From the NCBI GenBank assembly GCA_963740555.1, contig CAVUES010000015.1:62001-126000 (forward strand): a DNA stretch of 64,000 nucleotides, read 5' to 3'. Position numbers and translations under genes: made by a program. A model generated the notes under the pieces. The model did no database searches, was not told where the DNA came from, and saw only the letters and a program-made list of their open reading frames with translations. This DNA comes from Mayfieldus sp963740555. Its GTDB lineage: Bacteria; Actinomycetota; Thermoleophilia; Solirubrobacterales; 70-9. Numbering within the stretch: the first letter of the stretch is position 1; each line of letters starts with the position of its first letter. Shown here in pieces: positions 8,628 to 16,183 of the stretch.

Positions 8628-9602
8628 ATGGCCGAGATAAAGCCCGTTTACCTGATCGCTGGCGGCGACGAGGCGAAGATCGCCGCTGCCCGCCACCGGC
8701 TAAGGGCCCGCGCGGAGGCCGAGGGCGGCATGGCAGCCCTCGAGGTCTTCGAGCCGGTCGAGGGGCGTGGGCCCCCTTCCGCGGAGGCTCTTGTCGCTGC
8801 GATCCCGGCGATGACGCTGACCGCCGCGCGGCGCTACCTGCTTGCCGACCACGTAGAGCGTTGGTCAGAAGGCGACCAACGCGAGGTCGCCGAGGCGCTC
8901 GGGTCAATCCCCGACGACCTGACGCTGGCGCTGGTCGCCCACGGGAAGCCCGCGGGCAAGCTGGCCGCGGCGGTGCGCAAGGCGGGAGGCGAGCTGCTGA
9001 GCTATGACGCGCCGCGCCCTCGGGACCTGCCCCGCCGCCTTGTCGCCGATGCCGAGGAGCGCGGATTCGGCCTCGATCCGGCCGCCGCCAAGCTCCTGGT
9101 CGGGCGAATGGGAACCGATCCCCTCCGGCTCACCAACGAGCTGGACCGGCTGGCGCTCTGGGCCGGCGAGGGCGGCAGGGTGAGCGCCGCCGATCTCGAA
9201 GCGATGGTCAGCGACACTTCGGAGGCCGCCGTGTGGTCGCTCTCCGATGCCCTCATCGAGGGCAACGCGGAGCAGGCCCTTGCGATCTCCGAGCGCCTGC
9301 TCGCCCAGGGCGAAAGCGTGACCGGCCTCGTTTACGGACTTGCTTCCAGGCTGCGCAAGGCGAATACGGCGCTGGAGCGGCTCGAGTCGGGGACGACCGC
9401 GAAGCAGATCGAATCCGAGCTTGGGATGCACCCGTACGCCGCCAAGCAGCTGCTCAAGCGGCTCCAAAGCTGCTCGCCCGAGCAGCTTCGCGGCGCCACC
9501 GAGTCGCTTGCCGATCTCGAGGTGTGGTGCCGGGGCGGTACCGAGTACGGCGACGCGCTGGCGCTCACGCTGACCCTGCGCAGCGCCGCCGGCGCGGCCT
9601 AG
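8628..9602 (+). CDS. holA: DNA polymerase III subunit delta
   Basis: Clamp-loader delta subunit, 324 residues, which opens the beta sliding clamp during replication. The N-terminus KPVYLIAGGDEAKI matches the delta ATPase-like domain that lacks Walker residues. The middle GFGLDPAAAKLLVGRMGTDPLRLTNELDRLALWAG is the diagnostic HolA segment. The C-terminal collar domain (about residues 195-320) includes MVSDTSEAAVWSLSDALIEG and HPYAAKQLLKR. Length is typical. The ATG at 8628 is supported by the conserved start. It is convergent with rpsT, the usual neighbour of holA in many Gram-positive bacteria. Confidence 0.93.
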   Translation: MAEIKPVYLIAGGDEAKIAAARHRLRARAEAEGGMAALEVFEPVEGRGPPSAEALVAAIPAMTLTAARRYLLADHVERWSEGDQREVAEALGSIPDDLTLALVAHGKPAGKLAAAVRKAGGELLSYDAPRPRDLPRRLVADAEERGFGLDPAAAKLLVGRMGTDPLRLTNELDRLALWAGEGGRVSAADLEAMVSDTSEAAVWSLSDALIEGNAEQALAISERLLAQGESVTGLVYGLASRLRKANTALERLESGTTAKQIESELGMHPYAAKQLLKRLQSCSPEQLRGATESLADLEVWCRGGTEYGDALALTLTLRSAAGAA

Positions 9603-9610
9603 GGACGGTG

Positions 9611-9658
9611 GCCGGCGCGTTGCGCGCCGGCACATGCGTGTCAGGCGGCGAAGCCGCC
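9611..9658. repeat. paired-hairpin intergenic element, site 1
   Basis: Hairpin A pairs GCCGGCGCG (9611-9619) with CGCGCCGGC (9623-9631) over a 3-base loop. A 12-base spacer (9632-9643) follows. Hairpin B pairs GGCGGC (9644-9649) with GCCGCC (9653-9658) over loop GAA. It lies between the convergent holA and rpsT genes and could terminate both. The same composite recurs at 56524-56573 and, inverted, at 31927-31976. Confidence 0.8.
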
Positions 9659-9662
9659 GCAT

Positions 9663-9920
9663 TTACCTGCTGGCCAGCTTCGCGGCTCGCGACTTCTTGC
9701 GGGCGGCGTTACGCGCGTGGATGGCGCCCTTCTGGACTGCCTTGTCGATGCGCGAGACCAGGGCGCGGTGCTCCTGTTGGACCGCCTCGGAGTCATTCTC
9801 GGACACTGCCCGCTCGAGTCGGCGGAAATGGGTCTTGACGGCGCCGACCACGCGTCGGTTCTCGGCGTGTTCACGCGCCGTTCTTAAGATCCGCTTCTTC
9901 TGTGAGGCTATGTTGGCCAT
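9663..9920 (-). CDS. rpsT: 30S ribosomal protein S20
   Basis: Small basic ribosomal protein of 85 residues that binds 16S rRNA. The start MANIASQKKRILRTAREHAEN and the closing KGAIHARNAARKKSRAAKL segment are diagnostic of S20. The ATG at 9920 has AAGAG about 5 bases upstream; the open frame extends further but that extension is not S20-like. The gene is divergent from murJ, so the 73 bases between 9920 and 9994 hold both promoters. Confidence 0.96.
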   Translation of the reverse strand: MANIASQKKRILRTAREHAENRRVVGAVKTHFRRLERAVSENDSEAVQQEHRALVSRIDKAVQKGAIHARNAARKKSRAAKLASR

Positions 9921-9993
9921 CTCTTGAGGGCCGAGCCGGGTGCCTTCCGGCTTCGAGCGGCCGCCGACTATAGCGAGCCATTCACCGCACCAG

Positions 9994-11679
9994 ATGCCCA
10001 AGCCCCCGGCACCCGACAGCCCAGACCAGGCAGGAGACAAGGTGGCGCTAGACGCGGCCGAGCGGGCCGCGGAGGCGTTCAACCCCGGTGAGGAGCCCGC
10101 CGCCCCTCCGGCGCCCGGCGAGCGAGCGGGGCGATTGGCTCGGTCCACGGCATTCTTCTCGGTCGCCACCGCCGCTTCCCGAATCGCTGGCTTGGTGCGG
10201 GAGATCGTCGCCGCCAGCTACTTCGGAGTGAAGGGGCCGATGTCGGCGTTCACGGTCGCCTTCCAGGTCCCGAACCTGGTTCGCAGCCTGTTCGCCGACG
10301 CCGCCCTGCAGCCGGCCTTCGTGCCGATCTTTACCGAGCAGCTGGAGAAGGGCAACTACAAGGAGGCCTTCCGAATGGCCTCGGCAATGTTGTTCGTGGT
10401 CACCCTGGTGCTGGGGGCGTTCACGGCGGTCTTCGTCCTTCTGGCGCCGCTCGTGATGCCGCTCTTCGCGCCGGGCCTGAAGGGCGAGATCAGGGATCTG
10501 ATGGTGGTCCTCTCGCAGATCCTCTTCCCAATCCTGATCCTGCTCGGTCTGAGCGGGGTCGTGGTCGGGATCCTCAACAGCTACGACCGCTTCAGCGCCT
10601 TCGCGATCGCGCCGCTGTTCTGGAACCTGACGATCATCGGCGTCCTCGTGTTCCTGGCCCCCGCCTTTCACGGGAACAACCGCATCTACGCGTACGCGAT
10701 CGGGATCCTCGCCGGCACGGTGGTCCAGCTCGCGATCCCGATTTTCGACCTGCGCAACACGCCCTTCAAGTTCACGCGGCGATTCGGGCGCCCGTGGCGC
10801 AACCCGGCGGTTCGCAGGGTTCTGCTGCTGATGTTGCCGGTGACGATCAGCCTCGGCCTGATCAATTTCAACCTGCTGATCAACAGCTTCTTCGGCAGTC
10901 TCGTCTCCGACCGCGGACCGGCGGCGATCGACAAGGCCTTCCGCGTCTACCAGCTCCCGCAGGGAATCTTCTCGGTCGCGATCACGACGGTCCTGTTTCC
11001 GACCCTGGCTCGATTCGCCGCCCGCGGCGCCCGCGATGACCTGCGGGCGACGATGGCCAACGGGATGCGCCAGATCGTCTTCGTGCTGCTGCCCGCGGCG
11101 GCCGCGGTGCTGGTCCTGTCGGAGCCGATGATCCGGCTCGTCTATCAGCGGGGAGAGTTCACCGCTTCGCAGACCGATCTGGTCTCGACGGCGCTCTTCT
11201 GGTTCGCCTTCTCGCTGCCGTCCAACGGCCTCTTTCTGCTCCTGACGAGGACCTTCTTCAGCCTCCAGAAGCCCTGGATACCGACACTAATCTCGGGCGC
11301 CAATCTGGCGGTCACGGCGGTCGCGGCGCTGTTGCTCTACCGCCCCTTCGGGGTCGGCGGGATCGTCGCCTCGACCGCGATCGCAACCGGGGCCAGCGTG
11401 ATCGTGCAATGCGTGGTTCTGCGCCGCGAACTTGGAGGGCTAGAGCTCGGGCGCCTCCTGGACTCTGGGTTGCGGATCGCAACGGCTTCGGCGGCGCTGG
11501 CGGGGGTCAGCTTTCTCGTCTGGCACCAGCTCGACTCGGCGGTGGGTCGTTCGCTGGCCGGGCAGACGATCTCGCTCGGCAGCGGTCTGATCGCCGGTGC
11601 CGCTGTCTACCTCGCGGTCGTGCGGGCTCTCCGCGTCTCGGAGCTGGATCAGATCCTGCGCCTGCTGCGAAGGCGCTGA
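9994..11679 (+). CDS. murJ: Lipid II flippase MurJ / MviN family
   Basis: Integral membrane flippase of about 561 residues expected to move lipid-linked peptidoglycan precursor outward. After a cytoplasmic Pro/Ala-rich N-terminus (about 50 residues) comes the conserved ARSTAFFSVATAASRIAGLVREIVAASYFG segment. FQVPNLVRSLFADAALQPAFVPIF and a set of about 14 hydrophobic helices follow. The ATG at 9994 is favoured over GTG 9940. As the first gene of a glycan cluster it could alternatively serve another lipid-linked oligosaccharide, but the residues seen fit MurJ. The next gene starts 5 bases after the stop, suggesting an operon. Confidence 0.92.
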   Translation: MPKPPAPDSPDQAGDKVALDAAERAAEAFNPGEEPAAPPAPGERAGRLARSTAFFSVATAASRIAGLVREIVAASYFGVKGPMSAFTVAFQVPNLVRSLFADAALQPAFVPIFTEQLEKGNYKEAFRMASAMLFVVTLVLGAFTAVFVLLAPLVMPLFAPGLKGEIRDLMVVLSQILFPILILLGLSGVVVGILNSYDRFSAFAIAPLFWNLTIIGVLVFLAPAFHGNNRIYAYAIGILAGTVVQLAIPIFDLRNTPFKFTRRFGRPWRNPAVRRVLLLMLPVTISLGLINFNLLINSFFGSLVSDRGPAAIDKAFRVYQLPQGIFSVAITTVLFPTLARFAARGARDDLRATMANGMRQIVFVLLPAAAAVLVLSEPMIRLVYQRGEFTASQTDLVSTALFWFAFSLPSNGLFLLLTRTFFSLQKPWIPTLISGANLAVTAVAALLLYRPFGVGGIVASTAIATGASVIVQCVVLRRELGGLELGRLLDSGLRIATASAALAGVSFLVWHQLDSAVGRSLAGQTISLGSGLIAGAAVYLAVVRALRVSELDQILRLLRRR

Positions 11680-11684
11680 CGGCC

Positions 11685-13763
11685 GTGCTGGGCGTCGGCG
11701 ACTATCTGCTCGGGACGGCGGAGCTTGTCGCGGTGGCCCTCGCGGCGGCCGCCGCCGGGACACGGCTGCGCTCACGGCTGCTGCCGGGTTGGAGCGGCCC
11801 GCCGGCCTGGCTCGCGGACCTGGTTCTCGCCCTGGCGCTGGTGCTCGGGATCGCCGAGCTCCTGGGCTCCTTCGGAGCCTTTCGAGAATTGCCGATCGTG
11901 TTCGCCGTTGTCGCGGTCGGAATTGCGGTCCGGGCTTGGCTCAGGCCCGGGCCCGGCCCGCGACTCGGGCGGCAGCTGCCCCCGGCGCCTCCCAGCGGCG
12001 GGATCGCCAAGGCGGCGGCGCTGTTGGTTGTGGGACTGGTGATCGCCCACTGGTCGATCTCCGTGCGGGTCGTCCTCGACTCCGGAATCACCAACTTCGA
12101 CTCGACCTGGTACCACGGGCCGTTCGCGGCGCAATTCGCGCAGGGCCATTCGACCTCGGACTTCGACTTCATCGCGCCCCAGTTTCTGGCCTGGTTCTAT
12201 CCGGCGAACTCCGAGCTTCTGCACGGGGTCGGGATCCTCGCCTTCGGGCGCGACAACCTCTCGCCGCTGCTCAACGCCGGCTGGCTGGCCGGCACCCTGC
12301 TCGCTGCCTGGTGCATCGGGCGCCCTTACGGCGTCGGCCCGCTCTCGCTGATCGGCGCCGCGGTCGTCCTCGACGCCGGCCTGCTCGCCGACCAGGCGGG
12401 ATCGATGCGAAACGACATGCCGGCGATCTTCTTCCTCACCGCCGCGGTGGCGGTGGCGATCAACGCCCGCGCTTCGGATCGCGATCCCTGGCCATCGCCC
12501 GGGGCGCTGATCGTGGCCGGGCTTGCGGCCGGGCTCGCGGCGGGAGTGAAGCTCAACTACCTGGTCCCGGCCGCCGGGCTCGCGCTTGGGCTGATCGTCT
12601 TCAGCGCTCCCGGAACCCGCCGGCGGGCGAGCGCGGCGGTTGGGCTTCCGCTGCTCGCCGGGTGCGGCTACTGGTACCTGCGCAACCTCGTGCAGGCCGG
12701 CAACCCGTTTCCCTGGGTGAAGTCGCTCGGGCCGGTGAATCTTCCCGCACCCGACCAGGCCCTCGGTGGCCGCCGGCAGGAGTCGGTGCTCGGATACCTG
12801 TTCGACGGGTCGACCTGGCGCCATTGGTTCCTGCCCGGGCTTCACGGCACGATCGGCTGGCTGTGGCCGCTGGTGGTGGGGCTTGCAGCGCTCGGCCTGG
12901 TCGTCTGCCTCTCGCGGCGCCACGATCCCCTCCTGCGCGTGCTCGGCGCGGTCGGTCTGCTGACGGGGCTTGCCTGGCTGGCAAGCCCGGCGTCGGCGGC
13001 CGGGCCCAGTGGGATGCCGCTCAGCTTCGAGTCCGGCCTTCGCTACCTCGCGCCTGCTCTGATCCTCGGCCTGGCGCTTCTGCCGGTCGCCGCCGGGGCG
13101 AGCCGAGGGCCGCGCAGCGCCGCCCTCTTGGCCCTGCTGCTCGTGGCCCTCGCCTTCGCGGATGCCTCAGGAGCGCCGTGGTACTCCGGCTACGTGGCCG
13201 GGGCGATCGCGATCGGGGTCGCCGCCGCCCTCGTCGCGACGCTGCTCGGTTCCGGGCGGCTGCGGGCGCTGCCGGGCCCGGCGTTGGGGGCTCTCGCGGC
13301 CGGAATCGTCCTGCTCGCGGTTGGCGCCGGGTGGATCGAGCAGCGCCGCTACCTCGACCATCGCTACGCGAATCCGGACTTCGCGACGCCCGGCCTCGAC
13401 GCCGCGTTCAAATGGGCGCGCGGCCTGCATGACCAGCGGATTGCGACCACAGCCACACGGCAGTACCCGCTCTGGGGCACGGAGCTCTCCAATCGGGTCC
13501 AGTTTCCCGGCCTGCACCGTTCGCACGCCGGCTTCGTGCGGGCGTCGACTTGCGAGCAGTGGCGGCGCCAGCTCGACGCGGGCAACTACGACTACGTCGT
13601 CGTCAGCCTTGACCGAGTCGAGCCCGATGGCCGATCGTTCCCGCGCGAGGCCCGCTGGACCCGCGATCGGAACGCGAAGGTGGTTTTGAAGCGACGGCCG
13701 ACGGTGGTGTTCAGACTCAACGGGCCGTTGGCGCTGTCGAGATGCGGGCGCCCTGGGCGATAA
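11685..13763 (+). CDS. polytopic GT-C-like membrane glycosyltransferase (paralogue 1)
   Basis: A protein of about 692 residues with 10 or more hydrophobic helices and a soluble C-terminus. The first large loop contains NFDSTWYHGPFAAQFAQ, with an Asp placed as in GT-C enzymes that use polyprenyl-phosphate sugars, followed by FLAWFYPANSELLHG. Its order and motifs match the gene at 18682-20817 throughout (LLAAWCIGRPYG, LLADQAG, RYLAPALIL/RHLAPALIL, GLDAAFKWA), so the two are paralogues. The C-terminal domain ends in VVFRLNGPL. Sugar and acceptor are unknown. GTG 11685 follows murJ by 5 bases; the frame is open further upstream but overlaps murJ. Confidence 0.75.
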   Translation: MLGVGDYLLGTAELVAVALAAAAAGTRLRSRLLPGWSGPPAWLADLVLALALVLGIAELLGSFGAFRELPIVFAVVAVGIAVRAWLRPGPGPRLGRQLPPAPPSGGIAKAAALLVVGLVIAHWSISVRVVLDSGITNFDSTWYHGPFAAQFAQGHSTSDFDFIAPQFLAWFYPANSELLHGVGILAFGRDNLSPLLNAGWLAGTLLAAWCIGRPYGVGPLSLIGAAVVLDAGLLADQAGSMRNDMPAIFFLTAAVAVAINARASDRDPWPSPGALIVAGLAAGLAAGVKLNYLVPAAGLALGLIVFSAPGTRRRASAAVGLPLLAGCGYWYLRNLVQAGNPFPWVKSLGPVNLPAPDQALGGRRQESVLGYLFDGSTWRHWFLPGLHGTIGWLWPLVVGLAALGLVVCLSRRHDPLLRVLGAVGLLTGLAWLASPASAAGPSGMPLSFESGLRYLAPALILGLALLPVAAGASRGPRSAALLALLLVALAFADASGAPWYSGYVAGAIAIGVAAALVATLLGSGRLRALPGPALGALAAGIVLLAVGAGWIEQRRYLDHRYANPDFATPGLDAAFKWARGLHDQRIATTATRQYPLWGTELSNRVQFPGLHRSHAGFVRASTCEQWRRQLDAGNYDYVVVSLDRVEPDGRSFPREARWTRDRNAKVVLKRRPTVVFRLNGPLALSRCGRPGR

Positions 13764-13800
13764 AGGCGGAATTTAGGTTCTCCTGGCAGCCTTCGCGAGA

Positions 13801-14274
13801 ATGGCAAGCGACGGTCAGGAGACGGGCCTCGGCGGGGAGTCGTATTCGGCTACCGGCGCGGTCGCCTTGGCGCGGCGGATAGGCGCCGGCACGAGGAAGG
13901 CCGCCAACTGGGTCCAGCTGGTCAAGTTCGGGCTCGTCGGGGGCTCTGGATACGTGATCAACCTTGCCGTGTTCGCGGTGATGAACCAGAACTTCGGTGT
14001 CCACCACACGCTTGCCGCCGTCGGCGCGTTCGGCGTGGCGGTCTCCAACAATTACCTCTGGAATCGTTACTGGACCTTCGGCGCCGGGACCGGGAAGGCC
14101 CGTTTCGAGGCGGCCCGGTTCTTCGCCGTCAGCCTCGGAGCCCTGTTGATCAACCTCGTGGTCCTTCAGCTTCTCGTGATCGCGGAGATGCAGGAGCTTC
14201 AGGCGCAGGCCGTCGCGGTGGCGGTCGCGATGCCGTTCAACTTCCTCGGCAACAAGCTCTGGACCTTCAGCTGA
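13801..14274 (+). CDS. GtrA-family membrane protein
   Basis: A 157-residue protein with a short soluble N-terminus and four predicted helices: LVKFGLVGGSGYVINLAVFAV, TLAAVGAFGVAVSNNYLWNRYWTF, FFAVSLGALLINLVVLQLLVI and AVAVAVAMPFNFLGNKLWTF. The paired SNNYLWNRYWTF and NFLGNKLWTF motifs are the GtrA signature. Family members are thought to help flip or present polyprenyl-phosphate-linked sugars used in envelope glycan or teichoic-acid modification. Its place beside three GT-C-type enzymes supports that role here. ATG 13801 is clear. Confidence 0.88.
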   Translation: MASDGQETGLGGESYSATGAVALARRIGAGTRKAANWVQLVKFGLVGGSGYVINLAVFAVMNQNFGVHHTLAAVGAFGVAVSNNYLWNRYWTFGAGTGKARFEAARFFAVSLGALLINLVVLQLLVIAEMQELQAQAVAVAVAMPFNFLGNKLWTFS

Positions 14275-14283
14275 GGCTGGCGT

Positions 14284-16107
14284 TCAGCTGACGCTGGTTG
14301 TCGCTGCGCCCCGCTTCATTCTCCGCGGGCGCTGATGGCGCATCCCGTGAGCGTGGTGGCGCCGGTAATGCGCGCGGCGGCGGTGTAGGCGCCGCTCCCG
14401 CGCTCGGCGCTGTCGCTGCAACCTGCGCTGGCGCTCTATCTGCCGGCGATGCAAATGGCGTTGGCAACCCCCGCGATGCCGCTCCATGTGACGCCGATGC
14501 GCCCGGAGCGCGTGCCTGCGATCGAGCCGTCGGCGTGGGTGACGGTGGCAGCGCGCCGAGTGAATGGCCCGCTGGCCGAACGCGGGGGGAACCTGCGGGC
14601 CGCCGCCGATCATCACGGAATTGGTCAGAAAGCCGGTGCGCAGGTGGCGCAGCAGGTGCATTCCGAGCGGGATCGGATGTGGGGCGATGTAGCGCGTCAC
14701 CGAGAAGCGGCCGAGGCCGGTCACCTCGGTGCGGGGGAACCTGGCCGCAAGCGGATCGGCGAACCGCGTCGCCCCGGACTTGGTCACCACGTCGACCTCC
14801 GGGACGGCGAACGGGCCGCTGCTCGTGCGCGCGGTCCCGTCGTGAAGGTAGTAGACGAGTGGGGCGACCCCGAGGGCCCAGGTGACGATCACGCGGGGAC
14901 GGGTGGCGGGGCGGACGATCCGAGCCACCGACCTCCAATCGGGTCGCTGAAGGTCGGGGGTCGCGTCGACGTACACGTCGAAGGCCGCCCAGTACAGGCA
15001 CAGCGCCGCGACGAGAGCGACGCCGAGCTTGCCGGTCCGCGCGAAGCTGGCGATCGCGGCCGTCGCCGCGATCAGCGGCAGCAGGGCGGGCAGCAGGTTG
15101 CGCGCCAGTATGTAGTCCTTGCCCGCCGCGGCCGCGAGCAGGGCCAGGGCGACGCTTCCAAGGCCGATCGAGATCCCGATCGCGGCGATCCGCCATTCGC
15201 GACTCCGGCCCCGCAGCAGACCGAGCCCGAGCAGCAGAGCGAGGATCGCCAGCGGCACCAGGGTGTATCGCTCGCGTGGCGCGACCGCCCCGATGACCCT
15301 TCCGGTCTCGCCGGTCAAGAAGCTTCCGCCCGTGTCCTCGAGCCGGTCCCCAAGGCCAAGGTGTCCGATCCAATCGATGTGGTTCGGGTTGGCTTGATGC
15401 ACGGCGAGGGGAATGAGCGCCAATCCGGCCGCCGCGATCCCCCCGATCGCCAGCCAGACCCCGCGGCTGCGTCGGTTCTCGATCAGCAGCCAGCCAGCCT
15501 CGATCACGATCGGGAAGGCCGCGAAGTAATGGCTGGTCAGGGCAAGGGCGGAGGATCCCCACCACAGCGCAAGGTCGACTGCCGATCCGGCGCGCCGATA
15601 GCGCAGGAAGAAGAGCAGCGAGATCGCGCAGAGGAGGACCACGAGCGCATAGGCGCGCGCCTCCTGGGAGTACCAGATCAACATCGGGTTGAAGGCGGCG
15701 AGCGCCATCGCAAGCAGTCCGGCCCGCCGCCCCGCCAGCTCCTTGCCGACGAGGTAGGCGATCGGGATCGTGAGGGCGCCGAAGATTGCCGAGAGGGATC
15801 GCAGTCCGACCTCGCCAAGCCCAAATTCCTTGCTCCATACCCAGGCGAGGATGTAATAGAGCGGCGGGGTCGATTCGCTGCGGTGGACCTCGTGCAGCAT
15901 CTGACCGAAGCTCCCCGGCAGGACCCTGCCGGCCGTGATTACCTCGTCGTGGTGATAGCTCTGCAGCCCCAGGGTCGAGAAGCGGATCGCGACCCCAGCC
16001 GCGACCAACCCGGCGGCGATCCAGAACACCGTCGACCCGGCGAACGCGAGTCGGCTCGACCCTGTTCGGGCATCGCCGGCGCGCGCGGTTGCCATCGCAG
16101 TCTCCAC
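14284..16107 (-). CDS. family-39-like membrane glycosyltransferase with disrupted 3' end
   Basis: Polytopic glycosyltransferase of the PMT/ArnT-like group, 607 residues as read. The first lumenal loop has LQSYHHDEVITAGRVLPG with the catalytic Asp-Glu pair. It is followed by ESTPPLYYILAWVW, NPMLIWYSQEARAYAL and repeated helices to about residue 440. The soluble part ends in GRFSVTRYIAPHPIPLGMHLL and FLTNSVMIGGG. After G6 (14584-14589 on plus) the frame turns into an implausible His/Arg/Gln-rich tail. Dropping one base there gives a reading with normal codon use that ends at a TAG on the minus strand at 14436-14438. The upstream part is secure; the true 3' end is not. Confidence 0.78.
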   Translation of the reverse strand: METAMATARAGDARTGSSRLAFAGSTVFWIAAGLVAAGVAIRFSTLGLQSYHHDEVITAGRVLPGSFGQMLHEVHRSESTPPLYYILAWVWSKEFGLGEVGLRSLSAIFGALTIPIAYLVGKELAGRRAGLLAMALAAFNPMLIWYSQEARAYALVVLLCAISLLFFLRYRRAGSAVDLALWWGSSALALTSHYFAAFPIVIEAGWLLIENRRSRGVWLAIGGIAAAGLALIPLAVHQANPNHIDWIGHLGLGDRLEDTGGSFLTGETGRVIGAVAPRERYTLVPLAILALLLGLGLLRGRSREWRIAAIGISIGLGSVALALLAAAAGKDYILARNLLPALLPLIAATAAIASFARTGKLGVALVAALCLYWAAFDVYVDATPDLQRPDWRSVARIVRPATRPRVIVTWALGVAPLVYYLHDGTARTSSGPFAVPEVDVVTKSGATRFADPLAARFPRTEVTGLGRFSVTRYIAPHPIPLGMHLLRHLRTGFLTNSVMIGGGPQVPPAFGQRAIHSARCHRHPRRRLDRRHALRAHRRHMERHRGGCQRHLHRRQIERQRRLQRQRRARERRLHRRRAHYRRHHAHGMRHQRPRRMKRGAATTSVS

Positions 16108-16183
16108 CGGACGGCAAAGCCTGCTGGCAGCAGCTGAGCGGATGTTGAAGAGCTGTTAAAGACGACCTAAGCCCAGGCTTGGC

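Noticed and set aside
9940..9993. Upstream GTG start for murJ
   Set aside because: The added 18 residues are not conserved-looking and would use up most of the divergent promoter region shared with rpsT.
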